Source: RGIG5612 sp045601405 (GTDB lineage Bacteria; Bacillota; Clostridia; Lachnospirales; Lachnospiraceae). From it: a stretch of 64,000 nucleotides of DNA. Numbering within the stretch: the stretch's first letter is position 1; every line of letters starts with the position of its first letter. A program made the position numbers and the translations under genes. Below are positions 15,877 through 26,049 of this stretch, in pieces. The notes beneath the pieces were generated by a model. The model was given only the letters and a program-made list of their open reading frames with translations, was not told where the DNA came from and searched no databases. Location of the stretch: contig JAZRZO010000083.1 of assembly GCA_045601405.1 (NCBI GenBank), forward strand, positions 14,246 to 78,245. The letters are read 5' to 3'.

Positions 15877-16605
15877 TTAATTCAGCCACGGAACAAAGGA
15901 AAGACCAACCGCTATAAGTATCGCCGGCAGCATGTTTGCAACAGGTATCTTTTTTTCGCGTATAAGATTCAGCCCCACGCAGAATATCAGTACAGAGCCC
16001 ACAAGCGAAAGATCATCCAGCGCAAGATCGGTCATTACCGGACTGATAACACGAGCCAAAGCTGTTATCAGTCCCTGAAAAATGAATACCGGTATTGCCG
16101 CGAATATCGCGCCCTTGCCCAAAGTGCATGTCATTATGCAGATGGTGATAAGGTCGATTATGGCCTTCATTATAAGTATGGAATAGTCGTGGAACATTGC
16201 GTCGTTTATAGAACCGATAACTGCCATCGCGCCGATGCAGACAGTACATGACGCAGTTATGAACGCATCTGTAAATCCGCTGTCTCCATGGCTTTTTGTT
16301 TTCTTTTTAAGCCACTCGCCAAATCCGGCTATCCGCTTTTCCAGATCTATCAGCGTTCCGATGATAGTTCCTATTACCATGGCCAGTACAAGAAGGAGTG
16401 ACTTCTGTGTATCAAACCCTCCGCCGTCTGAAGGAGCAAGCATTTTCGCAACAGCACCGCCCCCGCCTATGAACATGACGCAGATGCCGTTGCACATGAT
16501 AAGTGTCTTCTGAAGCCTTTCGGGAATGAGTTTGCCGAAGATGAGCCCTATTATCCCCCCTAATATGACTGCCGCAGTATTTATTAAAGTTCCTAAACCT
16601 ATCAT
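15877..16605 (-). CDS. DUF554 membrane protein
   Basis: 242 aa, about seven membrane segments, beginning MIGLGTLINTAAVILGGIIGLIFGK and containing CNGICVMFIGGGGAV, IGTIIGTLIDLEKRI and the ASCTVCIGAMAVIGS segment. These match the DUF554 family (YdfK/YqgA), whose function is not established. It is nine bases from the SGNH hydrolase end and probably the last gene of the glyS unit. Full length for the family. Confidence 0.87.
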   Translation of the reverse strand: MIGLGTLINTAAVILGGIIGLIFGKLIPERLQKTLIMCNGICVMFIGGGGAVAKMLAPSDGGGFDTQKSLLLVLAMVIGTIIGTLIDLEKRIAGFGEWLKKKTKSHGDSGFTDAFITASCTVCIGAMAVIGSINDAMFHDYSILIMKAIIDLITICIMTCTLGKGAIFAAIPVFIFQGLITALARVISPVMTDLALDDLSLVGSVLIFCVGLNLIREKKIPVANMLPAILIAVGLSFVPWLN

Positions 16606-16614
16606 GCTCCGCCT

Positions 16615-17396
16615 TTATCTAATGTCTTCTAATATCGTTTCTGCGATAAGCCTGCCTGAAAGCCGGTATCCTTCGGGTGAAAGATGGGTATGATCCGGAC
16701 TGAAAAGTTCCTTCATATCCCTGCCGCTCTTTTTAACAAGCTTATCAAGATCTATGAGCGGTGTTTTTGTGCTCTTTGCCACTTTTTTTATATGTTCATT
16801 CGCCTTTTCAAAAACGGCGGAAAATCCGCTGCCGTCATATATGACATAATCCGCGAGATAGACAATGCAGCCCTTTTCTCTCAGAGCCTCTATGTTCTCT
16901 TCCATAACGCCATCCGCTTCCACTCCGTAATAATAGTTATTCCCGCAGTAAAGCATTATTACTATGTCAGGGCTGCAGCTTATCCGGGTATAGGAATCCG
17001 GGGTTATCCAGTCTCCGCATATACCGTCGTTATACACCTCTACACGTTTTGAAAAGCCCGCGTCTTCAAGGTCCTCATTCAGCTTTTCCTCCAGCGCCTC
17101 AGGGTAGGTGGGGTCACTTTGATTTACGCCTGATACATATGATCCGTGCTTTTCGGAGAACTGCCCTCCGTCATCAAGGCTAACCTCTATCTCGTTTTTT
17201 TCCATCTCTCCTTAAGCTCAGGGCTGCTGAACATCCCCCAGGTTATGCTGTCTCCGAAGCAGTCTATGACCACGTTATCCTTTTTTTCAAAAAGAGCCTT
17301 TACCCCGTCAGTGTTCCCTTCCACTCCTTCTCCTTGCGCGCACGCCGACATCACAGATACAACAAGCAGAAGAAGCAGGATAAAAATCCTTTTCAT
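16615..17396 (-). pseudogene. SGNH/GDSL hydrolase lipoprotein, split by a frameshift
   Basis: A secreted or lipid-anchored esterase-type protein. The 5' part (start preferred at 17396) encodes signal peptide MKRIFILLLLLVVSVMSAC, ending in a lipobox-like MSAC, and SGNH block I CFGDSITWG with the catalytic Ser. The 3' part, in another frame, supplies block III (CGNNYYYG) and block V (DHTHLSPEGY) with the Asp-His pair. The frames join at an A7 tract (complement of 17195-17201); eight A would restore one reading of about 261 codons. Transcriptional or ribosomal slippage on the A tract could still yield some full protein. All catalytic blocks are intact, so this is a fresh lesion, a slippage gene or a base-calling error. 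Confidence 0.75.
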
Positions 17397-17412
17397 AATT
17401 TCTTTCCGCATA

Positions 17413-17838
17413 TCATTTCGTAATGCCTATCCTGTCCGAAAGATCCGCATAATTAGCGATAACACTTGTTACATGAACATCCTTGTCGGTATAAAGCTCA
17501 ATTCTCACAACTGAGTTGTTCTTGCCTTTTTTTATCGTCTCTGCTCTGGCTCTGATAATTTTCGCGCCAACTGTAGGCCGGAGATAGTTGATGGTTGAGG
17601 AGCTTGTTGTAGGCACAATTCCGTATTTCCGGAGAGAAGCGCCTCCCACAGTATCCGCAAGCGCAAACAGCAGCCCTCCATGCAGGGCTCCATTGGGGTT
17701 AAGGTGTTCCTCCCTTACCTCTATCCTTCCTTCACAATATCCTTCACCTATGTCTGTGATCTCTATTCCGGCAAGCTTTATAAATCCCGAATTGCTTATC
17801 CGCGCAAGCTCTTCGGCCTCTTCTTTTGTTAATTCCAT
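17413..17838 (-). CDS. PaaI-family hotdog thioesterase
   Basis: 141 aa with the hotdog signature LNPNGALHGGLLFALADTVGG, whose Asn/His and Asp are the usual thioesterase residues, then TINYLRP and IRARAETIKKGKN. It probably hydrolyses an acyl-CoA. It starts six bases after the glyS stop. Substrate not identifiable. Confidence 0.87.
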   Translation of the reverse strand: MELTKEEAEELARISNSGFIKLAGIEITDIGEGYCEGRIEVREEHLNPNGALHGGLLFALADTVGGASLRKYGIVPTTSSSTINYLRPTVGAKIIRARAETIKKGKNNSVVRIELYTDKDVHVTSVIANYADLSDRIGITK

Positions 17839-17844
17839 ATCTTA

Positions 17845-19233
17845 CTAAAATTCAAACCTGTGCCTGAAATATTCCTCCAGGTCGTCTATCCTGACTCTTT
17901 CCTGCTCCATTGTGTCCCTGTCACGAACAGTGACGCATCCATCCTCATCCGAATCGAAATCATATGTGACGCAGTATGGAGTTCCTATCTCATCTTCTCT
18001 TCTGTATCTTTTCCCGATGGTTCCTCTGTCATCAAAATCACAGTAATAATACCTGCTCAGCATACTGTAGATCTTCTCTGCCTTTTCATTAAGCTTTTTC
18101 GAGAGCGGCAGCACGGCAATCTTAACAGGAGCAAGAGCCGGATGGAATCTCATTACTGTTCTGACGTCGCCCTCCTTTACCTCTTCCTCGTCATAAGCGC
18201 TGCAAAGGAACGCAAGAACAACACGGTCGGCACCAAGAGAAGGCTCGATAACATAAGGGATATATTTTTCATTAGTCTCATCATCAAAGTAGTCCATCGG
18301 TTCTCCCGAAAACTCCTGGTGCTGAGTAAGGTCGTAATCTGTCCTGTCCGCGATTCCCCAGAGTTCGCCCCAGCCGAACGGAAATGTGAATTCTATATCG
18401 GTTGTAGCGTTTGAGTAATGCGACAACTCTTCCGGATCGTGATCTCTTAAGCGAAGCTCCTCATCCTTGAGCCCAAGACTCTTTAGCCAGTTTACGCAAA
18501 AGCTGCGCCAATACTCAAACCACTCAAGATCTGTGCCCGGCTTACAGAAGAATTCCAGTTCCATCTGTTCAAATTCACGCGTCCTGAAGGTGAAGTTTCC
18601 CGGAGTGATCTCGTTCCTGAAGGATTTGCCAACCTGACATATTCCGAAGGGAACCTTCTTCCTTGAAGCCCTTTGAACATTCTTGAAATTCACAAATATC
18701 CCCTGAGCCGTTTCCGGACGAAGATATATGGCGTCTTTTGAATCCTCTGTCACCCCCTGGAAGGTCTTGAACATCAGATTGAAATGACGGATCGCAGTGA
18801 AATCGCTTTTTCCGCAGCTTGGGCACGGAACCTGATTGTCCGCTATATACTGTTCCATCTTTTCATCACTCCAACCGTCAACAGAGCCTTCAAGCTCTAT
18901 GCCTTTCTCATGGGCATAGTCTTCTATAACTTTATCGGCGCGGAATCTTTCCTTGCATCCGCGGCAATCCATAAGAGGGTCCGAAAAATTCCCCAGATGG
19001 CCTGAGGCCTCCCATGCGCGCGGGTTCATGAGTATTGCGCAGTCAACACCCACATTATAAGGGCTTTCCTGTACGAATTTCTGCCACCACGCTTTCTTAA
19101 CGTTGTTCTTCAGTTCCACTCCCAGATTCCCGTAATCCCATGTATTCGCAAGGCCTCCGTATATATCCGATCCCGGAAATATAAAGCCTCTTGACTTACA
19201 CAGTGCCACTATCTTGTCCATTGATTTTTCCAT
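17845..19233 (-). CDS. glyS: Glycyl-tRNA synthetase, single-chain class II type
   Basis: Charges tRNA-Gly. 462 aa, homodimeric type (not the alpha-beta GlyQ/GlyS form). Class II motifs include [23 protein letters not shown] at the N-terminus, [16 protein letters not shown], a four-Cys element (CRGCKERF and CPSCGKSD), motif 2 [25 protein letters not shown], and [10 protein letters not shown]. The C-terminal anticodon-binding domain is shortish but complete ([10 protein letters not shown] to the end). Promoter at 19326-19354. First gene of a unit with thioesterase, SGNH hydrolase and DUF554. Confidence 0.96.
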   Translation of the reverse strand: MEKSMDKIVALCKSRGFIFPGSDIYGGLANTWDYGNLGVELKNNVKKAWWQKFVQESPYNVGVDCAILMNPRAWEASGHLGNFSDPLMDCRGCKERFRADKVIEDYAHEKGIELEGSVDGWSDEKMEQYIADNQVPCPSCGKSDFTAIRHFNLMFKTFQGVTEDSKDAIYLRPETAQGIFVNFKNVQRASRKKVPFGICQVGKSFRNEITPGNFTFRTREFEQMELEFFCKPGTDLEWFEYWRSFCVNWLKSLGLKDEELRLRDHDPEELSHYSNATTDIEFTFPFGWGELWGIADRTDYDLTQHQEFSGEPMDYFDDETNEKYIPYVIEPSLGADRVVLAFLCSAYDEEEVKEGDVRTVMRFHPALAPVKIAVLPLSKKLNEKAEKIYSMLSRYYYCDFDDRGTIGKRYRREDEIGTPYCVTYDFDSDEDGCVTVRDRDTMEQERVRIDDLEEYFRHRFEF

Positions 19234-19325
19234 ATTTATTCTCCGTTCTTTATATTTTCGATGCCGGTTTGTGCCAGAGTCCGGTATCGCCTGTCACTGG
19301 TTTGCACCGAATAATTAACTTTTTA

Positions 19326-19354
19326 ATATTACTCCAGTAAAAGGGTGCTTTCAA
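19326..19354 (-). promoter_or_regulatory. Promoter of glyS
   Basis: TTGAAA (19349-19354), 17-base spacer, TAATAT (19326-19331). A CGATACCGG/CCGGCATCG hairpin lies in the leader at about 19259-19290. No T-box antiterminator sequence was found. Confidence 0.68.
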
Positions 19355-19394
19355 GGAGTTTATATAATGGCGGAAGATTTACACATAATCCGCT

Positions 19395-20039
19395 TTACAG
19401 GAATTCAAGCGACTTTAAGGGTCTGTCGACAGATCTTTCAGTCAGCCCTTTAGCGATATCCATAAACTGCACCATAGGCTCTCCCGCGAGTGTAAAGGTA
19501 TAAAGCTTTTCTATCGGATTGTTTTTAACAAAATCGACAGCATACAGCGCACTCTGAGACGGTTCATACCTCTGCTTTATTTCCTCCGTCAAAGGGCATA
19601 TCCCGTTTATCTCAAGCAGCTTTATCTCATATATCGCCCTCACCAGCCTGTTATCAAAGCCTTCATGTATGAGAGCGCGGAAGCTCTGGTAAATAAGCTT
19701 GAGTGTTTCTTTTGCATCCAGACCTTCTCTTGTGAAAAATCTTGCAAGCTCAAGGAAATAATAGCCGTAATAAGCGCGATCCACATCCGCGGACATCTCT
19801 TCAAAAAAATTGCTTATCCTTACCGCGTTGATGCTGTATGCGGAAGCACCTTCATGAAGGTCAAACTCCCCGAATGCAAAAACCCTTCCCGCTGATACCA
19901 GTGCCGAGGAGGGCTTTCTTGAGCCTCTCGCAAACGCGCTTATTCTTCCGAACGAGTCTGTGAGGAGCTCTATCCTTCTGTCATATTCTCCTATCGGCAT
20001 GGAGGATATCACCATCCCTTTAACCGTGAGTTTATTCAT
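19395..20039 (-). CDS. recO: DNA repair protein RecO
   Basis: Recombination mediator that loads RecA with RecF/RecR. 214 aa, some 25-40 shorter than many RecO proteins. The N-terminal OB-fold is clear (VKGMVISSMPIGEYDRRIELLTDSFGRISAFARGSRK), followed by the helical domain (YYFLELARFF). The usual zinc-binding cysteines are absent. Its ATG overlaps the end of era by eight bases, so translation is probably coupled. Confidence 0.93.
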   Translation of the reverse strand: MNKLTVKGMVISSMPIGEYDRRIELLTDSFGRISAFARGSRKPSSALVSAGRVFAFGEFDLHEGASAYSINAVRISNFFEEMSADVDRAYYGYYFLELARFFTREGLDAKETLKLIYQSFRALIHEGFDNRLVRAIYEIKLLEINGICPLTEEIKQRYEPSQSALYAVDFVKNNPIEKLYTFTLAGEPMVQFMDIAKGLTERSVDRPLKSLEFL

Positions 20040-20943
20040 ATCCGAAATTCTTAAGCTCTTTTTCGTTATCTCGCCATTCCTTTCTGACTTTTACCCAAAG
20101 CTTCAGATTAACCTTCATTTCCGTCATCTCTTCTATATCCCGACGCGCCGCGCTGCCTATCTTTTTCAGCATCGAGCCGCCTTTTCCTATAACAATACCC
20201 TTATGGCTGTCTCTTTCGCAGATGATCACCGCATCTATATCCGCTATCGGCTCTCCTGTCCTGTTTTTTCTCTCATGATACTTGTCTATAACGACTGCTA
20301 TTCCGTGCGGAACCTCATCCTTTAAAAGCCTGAGCGCCTTTTCTCTTACCATCTCAGCCGCTATCTGTCTTAAGCTCTGGTCGGTCAGCTCTTCTTCGTC
20401 ATAGAAATACGGTCCTTCCGGAAGCGCTTTGAATATCTCCTCTTTAAGCGCCTGTACATTTGTCCCCTTTTCCGCTGATATCGGGACCTCCTGAGCAAAC
20501 TCCATCCGGGCTTTGTAATGATCTATATAACCATAGACCTCTTCCTTCGGAACTTCATCGATCTTATTCATCACAAGGATAACAGGAACATCCATCTTTC
20601 CAAGCTGCTCCATGATATATTCCTCGCCCTTTCCTATGAAGTTTGACGGCTCCACCAGCCACAAGATCACATCCGCGTCCCCTGCGGAATCGAGGGCTAC
20701 ATCCAGCATGTATTCCCCCAATCTGTTTTTCGGAGAGTTGATGCCGGGGGTGTCAAGAAAGACCATCTGTCCCCTTTCATCCGTATAAACAGTGCGTATC
20801 CTGTTTCTTGTGGTCTGTGCTCTGTCTGATATTATCGCTATCTTCTGGCCTATGATGCGGTTCATCAGGGTCGACTTCCCCACATTCGGCCTTCCTATTA
20901 TCGCAACATATCCCGACTTTTTATTATCTTCGCTCATTATCAT
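20032..20943 (-). CDS. era: GTPase Era
   Basis: Ribosome-assembly GTPase binding the 3' end of 16S rRNA. 303 aa: GTPase domain with GRPNVGKST (about 17-25), DTPGI, NKID, and SAEKG; then a KH domain with GKGGSMLKKIG near residue 260. The start is 20943 or the ATG two codons later; both overlap the end of the M16C peptidase gene. Followed by recO, a common Bacillota arrangement. Confidence 0.96.
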   Translation of the reverse strand: MIMSEDNKKSGYVAIIGRPNVGKSTLMNRIIGQKIAIISDRAQTTRNRIRTVYTDERGQMVFLDTPGINSPKNRLGEYMLDVALDSAGDADVILWLVEPSNFIGKGEEYIMEQLGKMDVPVILVMNKIDEVPKEEVYGYIDHYKARMEFAQEVPISAEKGTNVQALKEEIFKALPEGPYFYDEEELTDQSLRQIAAEMVREKALRLLKDEVPHGIAVVIDKYHERKNRTGEPIADIDAVIICERDSHKGIVIGKGGSMLKKIGSAARRDIEEMTEMKVNLKLWVKVRKEWRDNEKELKNFGYE

Positions 20944-23879
20944 TCAAAAAGATCAGCGGTCGCAAGGAAAAGCTCTCTGTCCTCTTCTATCTTCGCCTCG
21001 CTTCCTACAACGCATATATTTCCCTCATCCAGCATTTTTCTTATATGCGGCGCCATTGACCTTATATCGTCCGCGCTGCAGCCTATTATCTCATTTCTGG
21101 TCTGCTGCACATCTTCTTCTGTCACGCCTGTGATAAAATACATCATATCCCGCGCCCCTCTCGCGTAAGGACTGAGAGGTCCGTCCACAGAGCTCATGGT
21201 GCCTATCACATATTTAGTCATTTCCCTTTCATCAGCGTCAAAGCCTTCCAGATAATCCGGAACAGCTTCAAACATTTCGTTTGACCTTTTAAGATGCGGA
21301 TCTCTGTATGTGACAAAATTGGCGTCTCCTGTCGCTGAGAAATTACACATACAGCCATAAGCTCCCCCCTGCACACGGATATTAAACCAGAGATAGTCGT
21401 AACTCAGGATAGTCTTGAGCACAGCGGCTGCGCCGCTCTTTTCCCTTACTTTATCAGAGTATCTTCCGGCCCTTGCCACATACTGCACTGTCGCCGAGGT
21501 CTTAAAGCCCTCATTTTTCCGCATTAGCATATCCTGTGTTATAAGCTCATAGCTGCTGCTTCTGATATCCTCCCTCTTTTCTTCCCTGCCGGAACAGCTG
21601 CCTGCGAAGCCTTTAAAGCTTTCGGCAAACAGGGCATAGCCCTCTTCATCCCCCGTGAAACTCACTGTCATCTTTTCCGGCCTTGCTATTTTTTTCAATA
21701 CAGCTTCAATGCCTGCTCTTACCTCGTCCTTTTTTGCGTCAAAATTCTTTTCGATATCGTCAATGAATTTATAGAACTCAATTCCGTTTGTGAGCTCGGA
21801 AACATACGCGGCTTCTGAGTAATATGACTTTGCCCTCATAACCGCCACTCCGTTACCATAAGTGTTAATAACCATCTGCAGCCGGCTTTTAAGCTCCGCG
21901 ATTATCTCGTAAAGCCTCGACATATCATCATATCTGCCGGAAAACAGCACTTCCTTTAACAGCTCAACAGACCTTTCAGTATTTGAATTTAATGTTCTGA
22001 TCGTAAGATCCGACAGGACAGAAAAATCCTTTTTATCGCTCATCCTCGGATAGACTCCCGTTTCAAAAGAAAGTCCGCCGGTATTTATGTTTATCTCGTC
22101 ATTAAGCTCCTTATATGTGTAATTTTCCGTATCAACATAGCTGATCACGGATTTGAGCAGGCTGAGATATTTAAGGCTGTCCGTATCGATATCGTTACAA
22201 TCAAAGAAAAGCTGTATATACGATATACCGCCCACATAATGATCGTGACATATCACCGGTATCCCGTCTATTACTCTCTCCTCGTTGCTGATCTTATCGC
22301 TTTCTTTTTTGATATCAGATCTTGAAAGAAGCGGGATAGTCTCTATCTGCTCCCTGTCTTCTTCCCGCTCCTGATATGCCTTCAGCGCAGCCGTTTCTTC
22401 TATCAGCTCATCAAGCTCTGTCTTTGAAAGAGATTCCTTGAATCCGGCAAGCTTTTTGGCGATCTCTTCATCCCTTCTTGCCGCAAGACCTTTAGCCGGG
22501 ACAAGCGCAACAAGCGATGAATGCGGATTATCTGTCAGGTATTTTTTCACAAGGTCCTCGTAATAGTCTGTATCGATAGCATCCCTGAGTTCTTTGAAGG
22601 TCCCGTCGCATTCAATATGCATAAGAGGTCTGCTCTCGTCATAAAGCCAGCCGTCGAGTGCGGAAAGTCCGTATATCAGTCCTTTGGGATACCCTCCGTA
22701 ATCAGCCTCTTTATATTTGAATTCAAGCGAATTAAGGCTTGCGATCAGACTTTTTTTGTTCAGTCCCTCTCTTGCGGCCTTTTCAAATTCCTCTTTGATG
22801 ATGTCCAGAAAGGCATCCTTGTTTTTTAACTCCGCGTTCTTGGCAGTGATATTGAAATACGGCTGTAGAATTCCGTTTTCATATCCTGACAGTACATCCT
22901 TTCCTATTCCCTCTTTTAACAGCCTGTCTTTTACGGGTGCGCCCTGTGTCCCCACCAGAGCGTATAAGACCATGCTCATCGCAAAATACTGCTTCGGATC
23001 CATATTTGTCCCGCACACAAGATTGTATGTGAGATAGGTGTTTTCCGACTCATCTTCTCCTTCAGATATGGGATATTCAAAGATCTCTTCAACAGGCTCA
23101 CTAAATGCGGACTGTACCTTTATTGCGGAATCCGTTTCTCTCTTTTCAAAAGACGACAGATATTCCTCATCCAGAAATGCCAGCCTCTCTTCTATATCAA
23201 TATCTCCGTACAGATATATATAGCTGTTTGAGGGATTGTAATATCTTCTGTGGAAATCCAGGAATTCCTCATATGTAAGCTCGGGAATGTTCGCCGGGTC
23301 TCCTCCCGACTCCACCGCATATGAGGTTTCCGGATATAGGGAATGGAGTATCTGTCTGTCAAGAACTCCTTCCGGTGATGAAAAAGCGCCCTTCATCTCA
23401 TTATATACAACACCGTTATACTCGATCGCGTCTTCTTCTGACTCTATCTTATAGCTCCAGCCTTCCTGCTTCATTATCTCCGGGTGATCATAAATAGCCG
23501 GATAAAAGACGGCATCAAGATACACATCCATCAGATTTTTGAAGTCTTTATCATTGCGGCTCGCCACCGGATATACAGTTTTATCCGGATATGTCATGGC
23601 ATTAAGAAAGGTGTTCAATGACCCCTTTACCAGTTCAACAAAAGGATCCTTAAGCGGGTATTTTCTGCTGCCGCACAGCACTGAATGCTCCATTATATGG
23701 GCCACTCCGGTATCATTTTCCGGCGGAGTCCTGAAGCCTATATAAAAAACCTTATTGTCATCATCATTTGAAAGAACAAAAACTCTTGCGCCTGTCTTTA
23801 TATGCTTCAGAAGTATCGCTTTACTCTTAAGCTCTTTTACGTCCTTTTCAAATACTGTTTCGTAATTCTTATAATTCAT
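20940..23879 (-). CDS. M16C zinc metallopeptidase (PreP/presequence protease-like)
   Basis: A large intracellular peptidase degrading short unfolded peptides. The start MNYKNYETVF at 23879 (979 aa) lies just past the ftsY stop with GAGG eight bases upstream; a longer reading to 23936 overlaps ftsY and is rejected. The inverted zinc motif HIMEH is near residue 61, with the distal Glu in the following helix. Two M16 halves are joined by a helical linker, and the C-terminal half has AGRYSDKV and GGAYGCMCNFS. No signal peptide. Located between ftsY and era. Confidence 0.9.
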   Translation of the reverse strand: MNYKNYETVFEKDVKELKSKAILLKHIKTGARVFVLSNDDDNKVFYIGFRTPPENDTGVAHIMEHSVLCGSRKYPLKDPFVELVKGSLNTFLNAMTYPDKTVYPVASRNDKDFKNLMDVYLDAVFYPAIYDHPEIMKQEGWSYKIESEEDAIEYNGVVYNEMKGAFSSPEGVLDRQILHSLYPETSYAVESGGDPANIPELTYEEFLDFHRRYYNPSNSYIYLYGDIDIEERLAFLDEEYLSSFEKRETDSAIKVQSAFSEPVEEIFEYPISEGEDESENTYLTYNLVCGTNMDPKQYFAMSMVLYALVGTQGAPVKDRLLKEGIGKDVLSGYENGILQPYFNITAKNAELKNKDAFLDIIKEEFEKAAREGLNKKSLIASLNSLEFKYKEADYGGYPKGLIYGLSALDGWLYDESRPLMHIECDGTFKELRDAIDTDYYEDLVKKYLTDNPHSSLVALVPAKGLAARRDEEIAKKLAGFKESLSKTELDELIEETAALKAYQEREEDREQIETIPLLSRSDIKKESDKISNEERVIDGIPVICHDHYVGGISYIQLFFDCNDIDTDSLKYLSLLKSVISYVDTENYTYKELNDEININTGGLSFETGVYPRMSDKKDFSVLSDLTIRTLNSNTERSVELLKEVLFSGRYDDMSRLYEIIAELKSRLQMVINTYGNGVAVMRAKSYYSEAAYVSELTNGIEFYKFIDDIEKNFDAKKDEVRAGIEAVLKKIARPEKMTVSFTGDEEGYALFAESFKGFAGSCSGREEKREDIRSSSYELITQDMLMRKNEGFKTSATVQYVARAGRYSDKVREKSGAAAVLKTILSYDYLWFNIRVQGGAYGCMCNFSATGDANFVTYRDPHLKRSNEMFEAVPDYLEGFDADEREMTKYVIGTMSSVDGPLSPYARGARDMMYFITGVTEEDVQQTRNEIIGCSADDIRSMAPHIRKMLDEGNICVVGSEAKIEEDRELFLATADLFE

Positions 23880-23880
23880 C

Positions 23881-24756
23881 TTAGTTGTCCTCATCATCAC
23901 CGGCAAACATTCCCTGCACGTATTCCTCAGCATCAAAGCGTTTAAGATCGTTCACACTTTCACCAAGGCCCATATACAGAACGGGTACGCCCAGCTCCTT
24001 TGCTATCGCTACGGCTATTCCTCCCTTTGCTGTCCCATCCATCTTGGTAAGGATTATCCCGTCCACCTTCATGATCTCCTTAAACTGCTTTGCCTGCTCA
24101 AGAGCATTCTGCCCTGTGGTCGCGTCAAGGACTATCAGGTTCTCTCTTTTAGCATCTCCGTATTCTCCTGCAAGTATCTTGTCTATCTTGGCAAGCTCAC
24201 TCATAAGGTTTTTCTTGTTATGCAGTCTTCCAGCTGTATCGCAGAGAAGAATGTCGGCACCTCTCGCATTTGATGCCGCCACTGCGTCATATATAACAGA
24301 GCCCGGATCCGCACCTTCGTTTCCCGATACCATGTAGCAGCCTGTACGCTCTGCCCAGATCGCAAGCTGTTCACCCGCTGCAGCCCTGAAGGTATCCGCG
24401 CCCGCGAGTATTACCTTCCTGCCCTCTCTGGTATATCTATCCGCAAGCTTTCCTATGCTGGTTGTCTTTCCAACGCCATTTACACCTATTACCAGAACCA
24501 CGCTTTTTTCATTTTCAAAATCATAAGCGTCCTCAGGGATGAGCATGATCTCCTTTATCTTGTCCATCATATACTGTTTAGCCTCTTCCTGAGTTTTTAC
24601 AGTCTTGAATATAACATTGGCCTTCAGATTCTCAACCAGCTCCTCTGTGGCTGCTGCCCCCATATCACCTGTATACAGGGTCTCTTCGACCTCATCATAA
24701 AAATCCTCGTTTATCTCTTTTCCTTTTTGAAATAATTTCGAAAAAAATCCTGCCAT
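23881..24756 (-). CDS. ftsY: Signal recognition particle receptor FtsY
   Basis: SRP-pathway GTPase at the inner face of the membrane. 291 aa, so without the long acidic N-terminal extension of E. coli FtsY. Short N domain, then the GTPase with GVNGVGKTTSIGKLADRY (about 93-110), DTAGRLHNKKNLM, TKMDGTAKGG and GLGESVNDLKRFD. RBS GGAGG before ATG. Downstream of rbgA; its SRP partner ffh is not in the window. Confidence 0.96.
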   Translation of the reverse strand: MAGFFSKLFQKGKEINEDFYDEVEETLYTGDMGAAATEELVENLKANVIFKTVKTQEEAKQYMMDKIKEIMLIPEDAYDFENEKSVVLVIGVNGVGKTTSIGKLADRYTREGRKVILAGADTFRAAAGEQLAIWAERTGCYMVSGNEGADPGSVIYDAVAASNARGADILLCDTAGRLHNKKNLMSELAKIDKILAGEYGDAKRENLIVLDATTGQNALEQAKQFKEIMKVDGIILTKMDGTAKGGIAVAIAKELGVPVLYMGLGESVNDLKRFDAEEYVQGMFAGDDEDN

Positions 24757-24771
24757 CTTATCCTCCGTGTA

Positions 24772-25635
24772 TTATTCCGGTTCTTCCAGAGAAAACCTTC
24801 CTATTTTTCCGTTCCTGAAATTTTCGAGTAATATATTAGCCGTTTTCAACCAGTCCGGCCCGCCGCCCTTTGCTATCGCGCCTCTTTTTTCTGCTATAGC
24901 TTCAAGAACAGCCACTTCCCTTTTTCCGGGGTACCTTTCCTCATCGATATCATCCAGTTCGTAATAGTTTTCCGTAATTCCGTTATATTTTTCGTCCAGT
25001 ATTTTTATCAGCTCCATGGCCAGCTCTTCGATATTGATGATCTCATCCTTTATGGAACCGATGAGCGCAAGCTTAAGGCCAACGCTCTGGTCTTCAAACT
25101 TGGGCCAGAGTATACCCGGCGTATCTAAAAGCTCCAGGCTGCTTCCAAGTCTTATCCACTGCTTGCCCTTTGTAACACCCGGCTTATTTCCTGTTTTTGC
25201 CGCAGCCTTTTTAGCGTATGTATTTATAAATGTGGATTTCCCCACGTTAGGTATACCGACCACCATTGCCCTTACCGGCCTTGCTTTGATCCCGCGTTTT
25301 CTATCCCTTGCTATCTTGTCCGCGCAGGCTTTCTGAACAAGAGCGTTTATCTGTTTCATATCTGCCGGATTTTTTGAGTTGATCTTTAGCACATTAAGGC
25401 CTTTATCTTCAAAAAAAGAAACCCACTTATCCGTAACCAAAGGATCCGCCATGTCTGATTTGTTCAGGAGTATCATACGCGACTTGTTTCCCGCCAGTTT
25501 GTCAATATCGGGGTTTTCTGATGAAAGTGGAATGCGGGCGTCAAGAAGCTCTATCACAAGATCGATGAGCTTCATATCTTCTGTCATCTGTCTTTTGGCC
25601 TTTGTCATATGGCCGGGGTACCATTGGAAATTCAT
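24772..25635 (-). CDS. rbgA: Ribosome biogenesis GTPase RbgA (YlqF)
   Basis: A circularly permuted GTPase needed for late 50S assembly. 287 aa; motifs run G4 (NKSD, about 59) before G1 (GIPNVGKSTFIN, about 128) and G3 (DTPGI), as the family requires, after the opening FQWYPGHMTKAKR. The C-terminal ANTAR-like helical domain is present. No good SD precedes the ATG. Follows rplS, as in Bacillus. Confidence 0.94.
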   Translation of the reverse strand: MNFQWYPGHMTKAKRQMTEDMKLIDLVIELLDARIPLSSENPDIDKLAGNKSRMILLNKSDMADPLVTDKWVSFFEDKGLNVLKINSKNPADMKQINALVQKACADKIARDRKRGIKARPVRAMVVGIPNVGKSTFINTYAKKAAAKTGNKPGVTKGKQWIRLGSSLELLDTPGILWPKFEDQSVGLKLALIGSIKDEIINIEELAMELIKILDEKYNGITENYYELDDIDEERYPGKREVAVLEAIAEKRGAIAKGGGPDWLKTANILLENFRNGKIGRFSLEEPE

Positions 25636-25664
25636 GAATGAGATTTTAACATAATCAGATACTA

Positions 25665-25688
25665 AAGAACAGCCTTCCGGCTGTTCTT
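25665..25688. terminator. Hairpin after rplS
   Basis: Perfect 10-bp stem AAGAACAGCC / GGCTGTTCTT with loop TTCC, in the rplS-rbgA gap. The U tract on the minus strand is short (TTCTTTAG), so it is probably a partial terminator allowing lower rbgA expression. Confidence 0.55.
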
Positions 25689-25701
25689 ATCTTCAAGGCT
25701 A

Positions 25702-26049
25702 TTACCTTATCACTTCTTTTACTTTTGCGCTCTTTCCTATCCTGTTTCTGAGGTAGTTGAGCTTTGCTCTGCGCACCTTACCTCTTCTTACAACCTCTAT
25801 CTTCTCGATGTTGGGTGAATGAAGCGGCCATGTTTTTTCAACGCCTACGCCGTTTGACAGCTTTCTTACCGTAAATGTCTCGCGCGCGCCGCCGTTTTGC
25901 CTTTTAAGTACGATGCCTTCAAAAACCTGTACTCTTTCTCTGTTACCCTCTTTGATCTTCGCGGATACTCTAACAGTATCTCCAACGTTGAAGGGATCAA
26001 CTTTTTCTTTCAGCTGACCTTCCTCGATCTTCCTGATGATCTCGTTCAT
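25702..26049 (-). CDS. rplS: 50S ribosomal protein L19
   Basis: Large-subunit protein at the subunit interface. The start [13 protein letters not shown] at 26049 (115 aa) has a consensus AAGGAGG eight bases upstream; the longer reading from 26097 is not supported. Family signatures: [34 protein letters not shown] and [16 protein letters not shown]. Promoter at 26146-26175 with an untranslated leader of about 90 bases. Confidence 0.97.
   Translation of the reverse strand: MNEIIRKIEEGQLKEKVDPFNVGDTVRVSAKIKEGNRERVQVFEGIVLKRQNGGARETFTVRKLSNGVGVEKTWPLHSPNIEKIEVVRRGKVRRAKLNYLRNRIGKSAKVKEVIR

Noticed and set aside
19234..19394. T-box leader for glyS
   Set aside because: No AGGGTGGNACCGCG-like antiterminator element. 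The region contains an ordinary promoter and a small hairpin.
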